Shown here: positions 1 through 7,020 of the stretch, piece after piece
Position numbering within the stretch: the first letter of the stretch is position 1
Layout: the number at the start of each line of letters is the position of its first letter
NCBI GenBank assembly: GCA_041649615.1
Contig: JBAZMT010000023.1
Coordinates: 1-11,110 of the forward strand
Length of the DNA: 11,110 nt
Direction of reading: 5' to 3'
Origin: JALOAR01 sp041649615
GTDB taxonomy: Bacteria; Patescibacteriota; Minisyncoccia; UBA6257; Colwellbacteraceae
Notes under the pieces: model-generated
What the model was told of the DNA's origin: nothing
What the model saw: the letters and a program-made list of their open reading frames with translations, nothing else
Databases searched by the model: none
Program-made: the position numbers and the translations under genes

Positions 1-910
1 AAACTTCAAAAACGGTGCGGTTGTAATAATCCAATCCCCTGACTAAATAAGGATTCAAGGCATAGGGAATGTTTATCTCGTCTAAAAATTCAAGTACTCC
101 TTTAAAGTGGGTTCGGCAAGGAGAGCAAAGACTGTCCAAAATGCTCGGAGCGTTTATCTTGAGCTCGGCGCATCCTTCTTCCTTGCAGTCCAGAAGCCTT
201 AAGGGATTCAACTCCAATCTTCTCTCGCAATCTTTGCAAACTACTTTGCCTTTCTTTCTTCCCGAAGACATTTCCCTGTAATAAAAGTCTTGGAGTTTTT
301 TTCGGTATATTCCGCGGCATTGGCGGCATCCGATGCTGTTTATTTCAATGGCCGCGTTCTTGATTTTCATTCTTTCCACGAAACGCGTCGCCGCGATTAT
401 AATCTCCGCGTCAAATACCGGATCGGAATCTCCGCCCACGATTTCAAAACCGGCCTGATAAAACTGCCTGTATCTGCCGGCCTGCGGATTCTCGTGCCTA
501 AAGTGAGGACCCAAATACCAAAGTTTAACCGGTTGAGGAAGTCTACTCATTCCGTTCTCAATGAACGATCTCATAATGGGGGCGGTGGATTCGGGACGAA
601 GAGCCAGCGAATCTCCTCCTTTGGTTTTTAGGACGTACATTTCTTTTTCAACGATGTCCGTGCCTATGCCTACGCCGCGGGAAAACAAGTCCGCGTGTTC
701 CAAAATGGGGGTTTCAATGTGTCCGAAGCCGTAAAAATCGGCGATTTCCTTCACGGCGTCAGACGCTCTTTCCCAAAGAGCGTATTCGTCCGGCAAGAGA
801 TCGCGCATTCCCTTGGGACTCTGAAAAGACGGATTCCTTTTCGGAGAAACTTTTTCCTCTTTTTTTTCCTCTTTTTTATCTTCTTTCTCTTTCGCTTCTG
901 TGTTCGTCAT
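1..910 (-). CDS. hisS: Histidyl-tRNA synthetase, 5' part (3' end outside window)
   Basis: Class II aminoacyl-tRNA synthetase charging tRNA-His in the cytoplasm. The 303 visible codons read without a stop. Visible motifs are LRPEST (residues 104-109), class II motif 2 with FRHE (137-140) followed by QAGRYRQFYQAGFEIVG, and the HisRS signature LVRGLDYYNRTVFE (289-302). The middle region holds eight cysteines in four pairs (C195/C198, C225/C228, C242/C247, C262/C265); similar cysteine-bearing inserts occur in many bacterial HisRS, and metal binding is only possible. The start at 910 gives a Lys/Glu-rich tail of about 24 residues before the usual KGMRDLLP; Met35 at 808 is an alternative start but would cut into the conserved N-terminus. 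It begins 9 nt after the lepB stop, so the two are probably co-transcribed. No Shine-Dalgarno is visible. Confidence 0.96.
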   Translation of the reverse strand, partial: MTNTEAKEKEDKKEEKKEEKVSPKRNPSFQSPKGMRDLLPDEYALWERASDAVKEIADFYGFGHIETPILEHADLFSRGVGIGTDIVEKEMYVLKTKGGDSLALRPESTAPIMRSFIENGMSRLPQPVKLWYLGPHFRHENPQAGRYRQFYQAGFEIVGGDSDPVFDAEIIIAATRFVERMKIKNAAIEINSIGCRQCRGIYRKKLQDFYYREMSSGRKKGKVVCKDCERRLELNPLRLLDCKEEGCAELKINAPSILDSLCSPCRTHFKGVLEFLDEINIPYALNPYLVRGLDYYNRTVFEV

Positions 911-919
911 TTACCCCAA

Positions 920-1450
920 TTATTTATCAGCATTTTCATATAGTTTAAACGGAGGCCAAACTCTCAATTTAACCACCCCGACTATATCACTTTTTTCAAG
1001 CGGACCCCAGCTTCTTGAATCAAAGCTCGCCTCGCGATTATCGCCCATGACAAAGAATTGGCTGTCGGTCAATTGAAAGTCGGTTCTCGTGAGAGCATCC
1101 GTTTCAATAGTTGTGGGAAGATATTCTTCGTCAAGCGCTTCCCCGTTTATGAGGATTTTTCCGTCAAGAAAAGTTACGCGATCGCCCGGAAGACCTATTA
1201 TCCGCTTAATGTAGTAAAGAGCGCGGTTTCCCGGATAATGGAATACAACCACGTCTCCCCTTTCGGGAGCGCTGAATTTATAGGACACTATGTCCACGAT
1301 CAGGTAATTTCCGTTCTGGAAATTCGGTTCCATGCTCGCTCCCTGAACGAGAAAGGGTCTTGCTAAAAACTGATAGCAGATAAAGAGAGGAATAAATGTA
1401 ATGAAGATGACCTCAAGCGACTCCCAAACTAAAAGATATATTTTTTTCAT
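920..1450 (-). CDS. lepB: Signal peptidase I
   Basis: Membrane serine protease (family S26) that removes signal peptides from exported proteins, which in this window would include the GWAW-repeat protein. The 176-aa product has one N-terminal TM segment (about 12-31). It then has the catalytic Ser39 in QGASMEP, the catalytic Lys82 in YYIKRIIGLPGDR, and the terminal box MGDNREASFDSRSWG (135-149). The reading frame is open back to 1606, but the upstream part (MIGAFVF...) has no family match and would overlap the divergent pth gene. MKKIYLLVWES at 1450 is a normal SPase I start and is preferred. No Shine-Dalgarno precedes it (TTACCGGTCAATTCA-ATG). It lies upstream of hisS. Confidence 0.95.
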   Translation of the reverse strand: MKKIYLLVWESLEVIFITFIPLFICYQFLARPFLVQGASMEPNFQNGNYLIVDIVSYKFSAPERGDVVVFHYPGNRALYYIKRIIGLPGDRVTFLDGKILINGEALDEEYLPTTIETDALTRTDFQLTDSQFFVMGDNREASFDSRSWGPLEKSDIVGVVKLRVWPPFKLYENADK

Positions 1451-1534
1451 TGAATTGACCGGTAACTCTTGAAAATCGCACCGGAATGAAATTTGTATTA
1501 ATGTAATAATAACGGCGGCAAACCGTAAGAGCAA
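1451..1534. promoter_or_regulatory. Divergent promoter region lepB-hisS / pth
   Basis: This 84-bp AT-rich spacer separates divergent starts, so it must hold promoters for both directions. For the minus strand a plausible pair is TTGCCG (1516-1521, complement) and TACAAA (1492-1497, complement) with an 18-bp spacer. For the plus strand TTGAAA (1469-1474) is -35-like, but no -10 sits at ideal spacing; TAATAAT (1504-1510) is the best box. These are eye-picked hexamers only. Confidence 0.4.
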
Positions 1535-2059
1535 ATGGAAAAAAGAGACTTTAAATTGGTGGTAGGACTCGGAAATCCGGAGGATGAATACGAAGGCACC
1601 TATCATAACGTCGGAAGCGTTGCTCTCGAACGGCTTTCGGGAAACGAAGAATTCAAAAAACCCTTCTCTATATGGAAAGGAAAGCCTTTTAAATATTTAA
1701 AAGGTAGAACCCGGGTTTACATAAGACCTTTTGGCTTTATGAACGAATCGGGAAAGGGCGTTTATTCGGCCATGAAACACTTCGGGGTAAAACCCGAAGA
1801 AATTCTCGTGATTCACGATGACGCGGATATCGGGATCGGAACGTATAAATTGTCCCTTGGAGGAGGAAGCGCGGGACATAACGGCGTAAAGTCGGTGATA
1901 GATCATCTTAAGACGGAAAATTTCTGGCGACTCCGAATAGGCATCAGAGGAAAAACCGCCGGTAAGGCGGGTGATTTCGTTCTTCGGAAAATACTGCCCG
2001 AAGACAGAGAGTTTCTGGAAAAGGCGCTGTCAGAAATCCAGATTAGTTATTCGGAATGA
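1535..2059 (+). CDS. pth: Peptidyl-tRNA hydrolase
   Basis: Releases tRNA from peptidyl-tRNA dropped by stalled ribosomes. The 174-aa protein carries all family signatures: VVGLGNPEDEYEGTYHNVG (10-27) with Asn14 and the catalytic His24, FGFMNESG (66-73) with Asn70, the HDDADIGIG segment with Asp95, and GGGSAGHNG (109-117) with Asn116. These correspond to E. coli N10, H20, N68, D93 and N114. It is somewhat shorter than E. coli Pth (194 aa), mainly at the C-terminus. It is the only plus-strand gene in the window. Its last 30 bp overlap the end of the oppositely oriented PilM-PilN gene, with no terminator-like hairpin plus T-run between them. Only a weak purine stretch (AAGAG) precedes the ATG. 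Confidence 0.96.
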   Translation: MEKRDFKLVVGLGNPEDEYEGTYHNVGSVALERLSGNEEFKKPFSIWKGKPFKYLKGRTRVYIRPFGFMNESGKGVYSAMKHFGVKPEEILVIHDDADIGIGTYKLSLGGGSAGHNGVKSVIDHLKTENFWRLRIGIRGKTAGKAGDFVLRKILPEDREFLEKALSEIQISYSE

Positions 2060-3559
2060 CATTACGAACGCCGTTCGGCCGTTCGGAGCGGTCGTGAGGC
2101 TTGAAAGAGGAAACTGTAAATCGGTGATATTTGGCGTTTCGGCAAGTCTCCTTTGGAATTGAACAACCGCATCGGCGGAAGGCGCGTTTCCGTTTAAAAC
2201 TACCGGTTCCGTAATCCCCTGGAAGGAAAGACGCGTTATTTGAACGTTATTTCCGAGATTAATTATTTTAGAAATAAAAGGATAAACTTTGTTTTCTTCC
2301 GCTTTGGCTTCCGCCACAAAGGAAACCAAAGCATTGAATTCGTCCGCTTTGCCCCTAAGAACGCTCAATTCGCGGGACTCTTCCGGCGACAGGTTTCTAA
2401 AAGATTGTTGACCGGCGCTTAAACGGATCTGCCTTAAGAACAAGTCGCCGATACAAAATACCAAAAGAAAGAAACTTAAGGTAATCGCAAAGACGTTTCG
2501 CCACAATTTGATCATCGTCACCATTTGGTGCTCCATGTATTCCGTAACAACCCGCCTCGGACTTAAGGAAATAAGATCATCTTCCGAGCGAAGAAGCATT
2601 CCTCTTTTTCCCGCGCCTAAGGCTGAGAGCCAAAGAGGGGGGACCCGTTTTTCTTGAACGGTTATTTCGGACACGGGAACCGAAGAATATTGCATCTTGA
2701 GCGCCGTTATCATCTCGGCGCCGATGTTTTCGGCGTTTATCCAAATCGATTTCGTTTCCCCGCCGAATTTGGAAAGAGTGAAGTTCATTACTTTTCCGGT
2801 TTCGGCTATGAGAATTTGCTTGAATTTGTCCATGGAAATCGACTTGTCTTCTCCTTGGATCAATTTCCACGGGTAAAAATAATCAAAATAAAGATTGCCG
2901 TTTTTAACGACAACGAGGTCCATTCCCTCACTTGAGACGTCAAGAACCAAAGCAATTTCTTGAAGGCCGATATCCGCAAATTCGGAAACTGCGCGGGCGA
3001 TCGACAAGGCCTGGAACTCAACCGCTATGGGCAAGAAACCCGCGGTTTTACAGGCGGAAATCCAGTCGTCAACAACCGGCATACCGATAAAAGCGCCAAG
3101 CAATTCGTATCCGCCCGTTCCGTTCTCCGATTTACCCACGACTTGGTAACTGTGGTAAGAAGTTTTCGTGTCTATCGGCGAGACCATTTGAATGTTCAGT
3201 TCCGCCGCTTCCGCCAGGGAAGATTCTTCAAGCTGGGGAAGGTTAAAAAGTTGGGAATAGACCGCTCCGGAATCAAGCGAAAGAATGACGCCGGCGCCCC
3301 GAGATGACGGAATGCCGATTCTCTCCCTAAGTTCGTGAAGCGCCGCAGAAACAACGGCGTGATTGTTGATTTTTCCTTGAACTACCGCCCCGGGAGGAAG
3401 ACGGAGAGAAGCTCTCGCTTCAACAGTGTCACGTTCGTTAAAACGAACATATCTAAGAGCGGCGTCGCTTACAACAAGCCCGCCGGATATTTCAATCGGA
3501 CTTATTCTCTTAACAATTGCTCTCCAGATATTTTGTATTCCCGATTTGTCTAATTTCAT
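2030..3559 (-). CDS. PilM-PilN fusion, type IV pilus assembly (GspL-like layout)
   Basis: A 509-aa protein joining two pilus parts that are usually separate. Residues about 20-340 resemble the actin-fold ATPase PilM: the start GGLVVSDAALRYVRF, the PQLEESSLAEAAELNIQ helix, and VLDVSSEGMDLVVVKNG (205-221) as the second phosphate-loop region. A single TM segment (about 354-376, FAITLSFFLLVFCIGDLFL) follows. The C-terminal part (about 377-509) has a helix (ESRELSVLRGKADEFNALVSF) then a small alpha/beta domain, as in PilN. The order cytoplasmic actin-like domain, TM, extracytoplasmic domain is that of GspL in type II secretion. It is the last gene of the cluster and starts in an ATGA overlap with the gene before it. 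No separate pilO was found. Domain calls are by eye; the PilM half is clearer than the PilN half. Confidence 0.82.
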   Translation of the reverse strand: MKLDKSGIQNIWRAIVKRISPIEISGGLVVSDAALRYVRFNERDTVEARASLRLPPGAVVQGKINNHAVVSAALHELRERIGIPSSRGAGVILSLDSGAVYSQLFNLPQLEESSLAEAAELNIQMVSPIDTKTSYHSYQVVGKSENGTGGYELLGAFIGMPVVDDWISACKTAGFLPIAVEFQALSIARAVSEFADIGLQEIALVLDVSSEGMDLVVVKNGNLYFDYFYPWKLIQGEDKSISMDKFKQILIAETGKVMNFTLSKFGGETKSIWINAENIGAEMITALKMQYSSVPVSEITVQEKRVPPLWLSALGAGKRGMLLRSEDDLISLSPRRVVTEYMEHQMVTMIKLWRNVFAITLSFFLLVFCIGDLFLRQIRLSAGQQSFRNLSPEESRELSVLRGKADEFNALVSFVAEAKAEENKVYPFISKIINLGNNVQITRLSFQGITEPVVLNGNAPSADAVVQFQRRLAETPNITDLQFPLSSLTTAPNGRTAFVMSFRITNLDF

Positions 3560-4071
3560 AATTCAACTTCTTTGAAAGATTCTCTTCTTATTTCCCGCGA
3601 ATTCGGATCAACCGAAAGAACCGTTTCCATTTTCCTTTCGCGGAAAAGAACTCTACCCAGTGAGTATATCCGATAACGGCATCCCCAAGCGACCGTACAT
3701 TCTCCCAAATCGGCCGGATCTTTTTCTACGGTAACGTCAATCACAACCGTATGCGTTCCCGTCGTGGTGGTAAGACTGTAAGAACTCGTATAGGTATTTT
3801 TGATTACCCGATATATGGCATCATCCGCGCCGGTTCTCGCTCCGAATAAGGCTTCCGCTGCTAAAAGGGTGCCGAAACTTCCTCCCGAAAAAGAGAAAGC
3901 AAGAAAGGCGCTCGCCGCCACTATTTCAAGAATTATTCCGGATATGAGAAGAATGACCGGAAGAGCGGCTACGCCACGGGAATACCTAAATCCTAACTCC
4001 CAATTTTCAATTTTCAATTTCAAATTTTCTTCTTCTTGTGAGTTGTGAGTTGTAAGTTTGGAGTTATTCAT
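3556..4071 (-). CDS. PilX-like single-TM pilus-cluster protein
   Basis: A 171-aa protein of uncertain function. After a polar N-terminus comes a basic-hydrophobic segment, SRGVAALPVILLISGIILEI (31-50), continuing to about 60. This resembles the N-terminal helix of PilX-type minor pilins (Arg-Gly, then a hydrophobic run with a Glu), though no standard G|FTLxE cleavage site is present. A small domain with two cysteines (C125, C131) follows. The placement between the GWAW-repeat gene and PilM-PilN suggests a pilus-assembly or minor pilin role. The ATG is 2 nt after the preceding stop (TAACGATG), so translational coupling is likely. Residues 3-27 are encoded by two short heptanucleotide repeats and look like acquired low-complexity sequence; the ancestral start may have lain nearer residue 28. 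Confidence 0.72.
   Translation of the reverse strand: MNNSKLTTHNSQEEENLKLKIENWELGFRYSRGVAALPVILLISGIILEIVAASAFLAFSFSGGSFGTLLAAEALFGARTGADDAIYRVIKNTYTSSYSLTTTTGTHTVVIDVTVEKDPADLGECTVAWGCRYRIYSLGRVLFRERKMETVLSVDPNSREIRRESFKEVEL
4001..4028. repeat. AT-rich heptanucleotide repeat (CAATTTT)n
   Basis: Plus-strand units are CAATTTT (4001-4007), CAATTTT (4008-4014), CAATTT (4015-4020) and CAAATTTT (4021-4028). They lie inside the PilX-like gene and encode the polar stretch ENLKLKIENW. A 7-bp period is not a multiple of three, so this is DNA-level repetition rather than a protein repeat. Confidence 0.8.
4036..4065. repeat. Second heptanucleotide repeat (TTGTGAG)n
   Basis: Units TTGTGAG (4036-4042), TTGTGAG (4043-4049), TTGTAAG (4050-4056), TTTGGAG (4057-4063), then a partial TT. 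They encode residues KLTTHNSQ of the PilX-like protein on the minus strand. They are separated from the CAATTTT array by only a few bases and have the same 7-bp period. Confidence 0.78.
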
Positions 4072-4073
4072 CG

Positions 4074-5060
4074 TTATGGAGACCAGTTCACCACTATGTC
4101 TTCAATGACCGGCGTTCCGGTTTGGGCCGAATCCGTTTCCACGAAGACTTTGTATCGGAAAAATCTCTTATCGTTATGAGTTTCCTGATTCTTTATCTCA
4201 ACGGGAATGTTCGGACCAAGCGGCACGTATAGATCCGTATCAACGGAAGTGCCGGAGGGACCCAAGTAAGCTCCGTCTCCCGATACTTTACTTCCGCCCC
4301 AGCCAACATTTGCGTTACAGGCGGGATAATTCGTAGCTCCATTTTCGCAGTCAGACGTGGCAAATTGGAAAGAGACTCTTCCGCCGTTCAATTCTCCTCT
4401 CCAAACTATGTAATTGAAGGCCACTCCTCCGCTGCGATTCGTATCAAAAGTACCTGATTCAAGAGTTCCTTTGACGGCTCCCGGAGACCAACCGCTCTTA
4501 ACCCGATAATTCGAAGTGGCACACAGGTCGCCGGTTTCGTTTTGGTTACAATTAAAGCTTATCCACCCCGCTATGTCGTTCCACGCCCAACCTTTAAAAT
4601 TTCCTTGAGCGTCAATTTTTACCTGATAAGACGATTGAGCGCAGCTGTAGTCGGGAGCCGATCCGCCGGTTGCCGGATTATGGCAGTCAAAACTTACCCA
4701 GCCTAAAACATCGGACCACGCCCATCCGGATAGGTTTCCCGCCGCATCGTTTATTACTCCGTAAGGAATCGAACAGTTAGAACCCGACGGTCCCGAGGCG
4801 CAGTTTAAAGAGAGATAATTGTATGGGCCGCCGTCCGGACCGAATCTGGCATATCCATCAAGTCCGGTTTGGTTAATGTAAACGGAGCCCGTACTTAAGA
4901 AGTCAAACCAGCCGACCGTATCCGACCAGGCAAAATAATTGGGATAGGTGGAATCTATGTTTGTCGCGGCGTATGCCGTAACCGCCAAAAATCCGATGAT
5001 AAATGGCGCGAGAATGAGAGATAAAAACGGGATTAATTTATGGAAAGATTTTTTGGTCAT
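4074..5060 (-). CDS. Secreted protein with GWAWS..GWISF repeats
   Basis: A 328-aa exported protein. It has a signal peptide with a basic start (MTKKSFHK), a hydrophobic core (about 9-28) and a likely cleavage after AVTAYA near residue 31. Three related units follow: NYFAWSDTVGWFDF (41-54), GWAWSDVLGWVSFDC (112-126) and GWAWNDIAGWISFNC (157-171). The last two are preceded by a D-A-x-GN-(L/F)-x-GWAW lead-in. Cysteines are paired around the units (87/96, 126/140, 171/180), suggesting one disulfide per unit. Residues about 190-328 form a different, beta-rich-looking domain ending TPVIEDIVVNWSP, also with a Cys pair (238/248). I know such repeats from Parcubacteria surface proteins but know no proven function. 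Position inside the pilus cluster suggests a pilus-linked adhesin or tip protein. It starts 6 nt after the pilV-like stop, with no Shine-Dalgarno. Confidence 0.8.
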   Translation of the reverse strand: MTKKSFHKLIPFLSLILAPFIIGFLAVTAYAATNIDSTYPNYFAWSDTVGWFDFLSTGSVYINQTGLDGYARFGPDGGPYNYLSLNCASGPSGSNCSIPYGVINDAAGNLSGWAWSDVLGWVSFDCHNPATGGSAPDYSCAQSSYQVKIDAQGNFKGWAWNDIAGWISFNCNQNETGDLCATSNYRVKSGWSPGAVKGTLESGTFDTNRSGGVAFNYIVWRGELNGGRVSFQFATSDCENGATNYPACNANVGWGGSKVSGDGAYLGPSGTSVDTDLYVPLGPNIPVEIKNQETHNDKRFFRYKVFVETDSAQTGTPVIEDIVVNWSP

Positions 5061-5066
5061 ATTTGC

Positions 5067-5741
5067 TTAAAAATTTAAAATTTTTATAACGCCCGGGAGA
5101 GTCGTGTAATCAATGTTTACGCTCGCATTGAATCCGGAAGTTTGGCCGATGAACGGTCCTTCGTTACCCGGACCTTCATTCCAATTGGTTGAGCGAAGAG
5201 AAATGTTTCTGTTTCTTGAGATGTAACCGGTGATTTTCGTATTAGCGGTATCACCCGATATCGGCCAAGAGACGGTAACCGTCACTTTCTGGGTTGAGGG
5301 ATCGTTTTTGCCAACTTCGGCTAAGGCGATCATTTCCCGGGCCAAAGAATTGGGCGTTCTGTTTTCGGAGATTATGTCTCCGTTTCCGTCCCTTGCCACA
5401 TCTTCCACAACAAATGATCTCGTATACTCGGTTTCATCAACTTCAATTGTCTCCGTTCCGGCAATGATTTCAAAACTGTCTCCCAATAAAGACAAATGAT
5501 AATTGGCGCCTTTGGTAATTGAGTAAACGGTGTGCCAATCGGCTTCAGCCAGAGCTTTGACGTTGTCGTATGTTTCCTGAGCGAATTGCGTACCGATGGC
5601 GGAGAGTCTCGCGTTTGCGTTTGATCTTAGAGAAATGACATAGGTGGAAACCACGCTGCCGATAAGCGCCGCGGATATGCCGACCGCTATCAATATTTCA
5701 ACGAGCGATTGGCCCTTTTCGTAAAAACTGCGTTTTTGCAT
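5067..5741 (-). CDS. PilV-like minor type IV pilin
   Basis: A 224-aa protein with a class III prepilin leader. The short basic leader MQKRSFYEKG is cut after Gly10, followed by QSLVEILIAVGISAALIGSV with Glu15 as mature Glu5 and a hydrophobic helix to about 37. The remainder looks like a beta-rich pilin head and lacks cysteines. Leaders of the type GQSLVE are typical of PilV/minor pilins in these bacteria. It is the only gene in the window with a clear Shine-Dalgarno (AGGAG, 9 nt before ATG), and it follows a 70-bp gap with a promoter-like pair. It may therefore head a secondary transcript including the GWAW, PilX-like and PilM-PilN genes. Confidence 0.88.
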   Translation of the reverse strand: MQKRSFYEKGQSLVEILIAVGISAALIGSVVSTYVISLRSNANARLSAIGTQFAQETYDNVKALAEADWHTVYSITKGANYHLSLLGDSFEIIAGTETIEVDETEYTRSFVVEDVARDGNGDIISENRTPNSLAREMIALAEVGKNDPSTQKVTVTVSWPISGDTANTKITGYISRNRNISLRSTNWNEGPGNEGPFIGQTSGFNASVNIDYTTLPGVIKILNF

Positions 5742-5750
5742 AAGAGTCGT

Positions 5751-5755
5751 CTCCT
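5751..5755 (-). promoter_or_regulatory. Shine-Dalgarno AGGAG of the pilV-like gene
   Basis: AGGAG (plus strand CTCCT) lies 9 nt upstream of the ATG at 5741. It is the only strong Shine-Dalgarno-like sequence among the twelve gene starts here. Since the 16S rRNA in the window lacks an anti-Shine-Dalgarno, this match may be chance. Confidence 0.5.
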
Positions 5756-5766
5756 AGTCTGATTTT

Positions 5767-5794
5767 AACATATTTAATCCGTATAAAATCTCAA
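5767..5794 (-). promoter_or_regulatory. Candidate internal promoter before the pilV-like gene
   Basis: On the minus strand TTGAGA (5789-5794) and TATGTT (5767-5772) are separated by 16 bp, in the only sizeable gap (70 bp) inside the pilus cluster. The expected transcription start is about 20 nt before the ATG. It matches a sigma-70 pattern at roughly 4 of 6 positions per box; eye-picked. Confidence 0.4.
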
Positions 5795-5811
5795 AGAAAT
5801 TTCCTACGGGA

Positions 5812-7020
5812 TTAAATGGTAGAGACGAGCTGGTAAATAGGAACGATGACGGCAAGAGCGATGAGACCGATGACGGCTCCGAGCGACAAAAGGAGAACCG
5901 GTTCAAGGAACGAAACTAAAATTTTAACCGAGGCGTCAACTTCCGAGGCATAAAAGTTGGAGAGAGTTTCAAGCACTTCTTCCATGTGTCCCGCTTTTTC
6001 GGAAATGGCTATGAGGTTCGTAACGACGCGGGGAAAATACGTTTCTCTCCTAAACGCTTCACCGACGGTCAATCCTTTGGCTATGCCCTCTTTTGCGATC
6101 CGGAGAAGAGCTTCTTTCAATTCTTCAGAGCCGACCGCTCCGGCCGTGATTTCAAGCGCTTCAATTATCGGCAGTCCCGCTCTTAAAAGAGAGGCGAAAG
6201 TGGAAGCAAATCGTTGAATGGCGAGTTGTTGAACGATGTTTTTGACGATCGGAAGTTTCGCCATCGTCCTTTCTCTTATTTGCCGGCCGATTTTGTTCTT
6301 AAAGAAGAAATACCACAAGAAAATAATGAGAGCGATGAGAAAAGGAATTACGATATAGGAGAATTGTCCGAAAAACAATCCGACGGCGAATACGATGCGC
6401 GAGAAAAGAGGAGGTTTTATGCCCGTTTGAGAGAAAACGTTTGCGATGCGCGGAAGAACGAAAACGACCATAAGTATAAGCACCAACGTGGCAACGCCCA
6501 CGAGGATGATCGGGTAAATGAGCGCCGCTTTGACTCTGTTTTGCAGTTCTTGGTCCTTTTCAAGATTATCGGAAACGTTACCGAAAACGGATTCAAGATT
6601 TCCCGATTTTTCGCCCGCTTTAATGAGATTTACGATAACCGAAGAAAAATATTGGGGATATTTGGCAAATGTCACGTAGAACGGTTTTCCCTGGCTAAGC
6701 GATTCTCTTATTTCAATCAAGAAAGACTTGAGTATCGGTTTGTCAAAATCGCTTATTAAAATGTCTATTGCGCGAAAAAGATCGGTGCCGACTTTAAGCA
6801 TCAAAGCGAGATACTTAGTGAGAAACACCTTGTCGGCGAGCGTTATTTTCTGACCGAAGATTTTGATGCCTTTTTTGTTTTCGGTCGCCATCGCTTTGAC
6901 GGAGACGGGCTTGTAACCCTGACCGGCCATCCATTCAAGAACTTGCGCTGGATTTCCGGCATCTATCTCTCCTTCCGTCATTTTTCCGCTTGGCATCGCG
7001 GCGGTGTATCTGTAGCGCAT
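5812..7020 (-). CDS. pilC: Type IV pilus inner-membrane platform protein PilC (GspF family)
   Basis: Polytopic membrane protein on which PilB acts to push pilins into the fibre. The 402-aa length is typical. It has an N-terminal cytoplasmic region (MRYRYTAAMPSGKMTEGEID, standard for PilC), then two copies of the T2SF domain: about 67-190, with KYLALMLKVGTDLFRAIDIL and IKAGEKSGNLESVF, and about 270-394, with RFASTFASLLRAGLPIIEALE and ISEKAGHMEEVLETLSNFY. TM segments lie near 168-190, 221-240 and 370-395. Its ATG overlaps the pilB stop by one base (TAATG), so coupling with pilB is expected. Confidence 0.96.
   Translation of the reverse strand: MRYRYTAAMPSGKMTEGEIDAGNPAQVLEWMAGQGYKPVSVKAMATENKKGIKIFGQKITLADKVFLTKYLALMLKVGTDLFRAIDILISDFDKPILKSFLIEIRESLSQGKPFYVTFAKYPQYFSSVIVNLIKAGEKSGNLESVFGNVSDNLEKDQELQNRVKAALIYPIILVGVATLVLILMVVFVLPRIANVFSQTGIKPPLFSRIVFAVGLFFGQFSYIVIPFLIALIIFLWYFFFKNKIGRQIRERTMAKLPIVKNIVQQLAIQRFASTFASLLRAGLPIIEALEITAGAVGSEELKEALLRIAKEGIAKGLTVGEAFRRETYFPRVVTNLIAISEKAGHMEEVLETLSNFYASEVDASVKILVSFLEPVLLLSLGAVIGLIALAVIVPIYQLVSTI

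Noticed and set aside
1451..1606. Longer lepB frame starting at 1606
   Set aside because: The extra 52 residues have no signal peptidase similarity and overlap the divergent pth start; MKKIYLLVWES at 1450 is a standard start.
2060..2090. Terminator between pth and the pilus operon (GAACG-C-CGTTC and the CCGTTCGG tandem)
   Set aside because: The stem is only 5 bp, has no T-run in either direction, and lies within the PilM-PilN coding sequence.
4001..4065. CRISPR-like array
   Set aside because: Units are 7 bp with no spacers and lie in a coding region; no cas genes are present.
6214..6759. 181-codon plus-strand frame inside pilC
   Set aside because: It lies fully antisense to the strongly supported pilC, is charged and repetitive as expected for a shadow, and shows no family signature.
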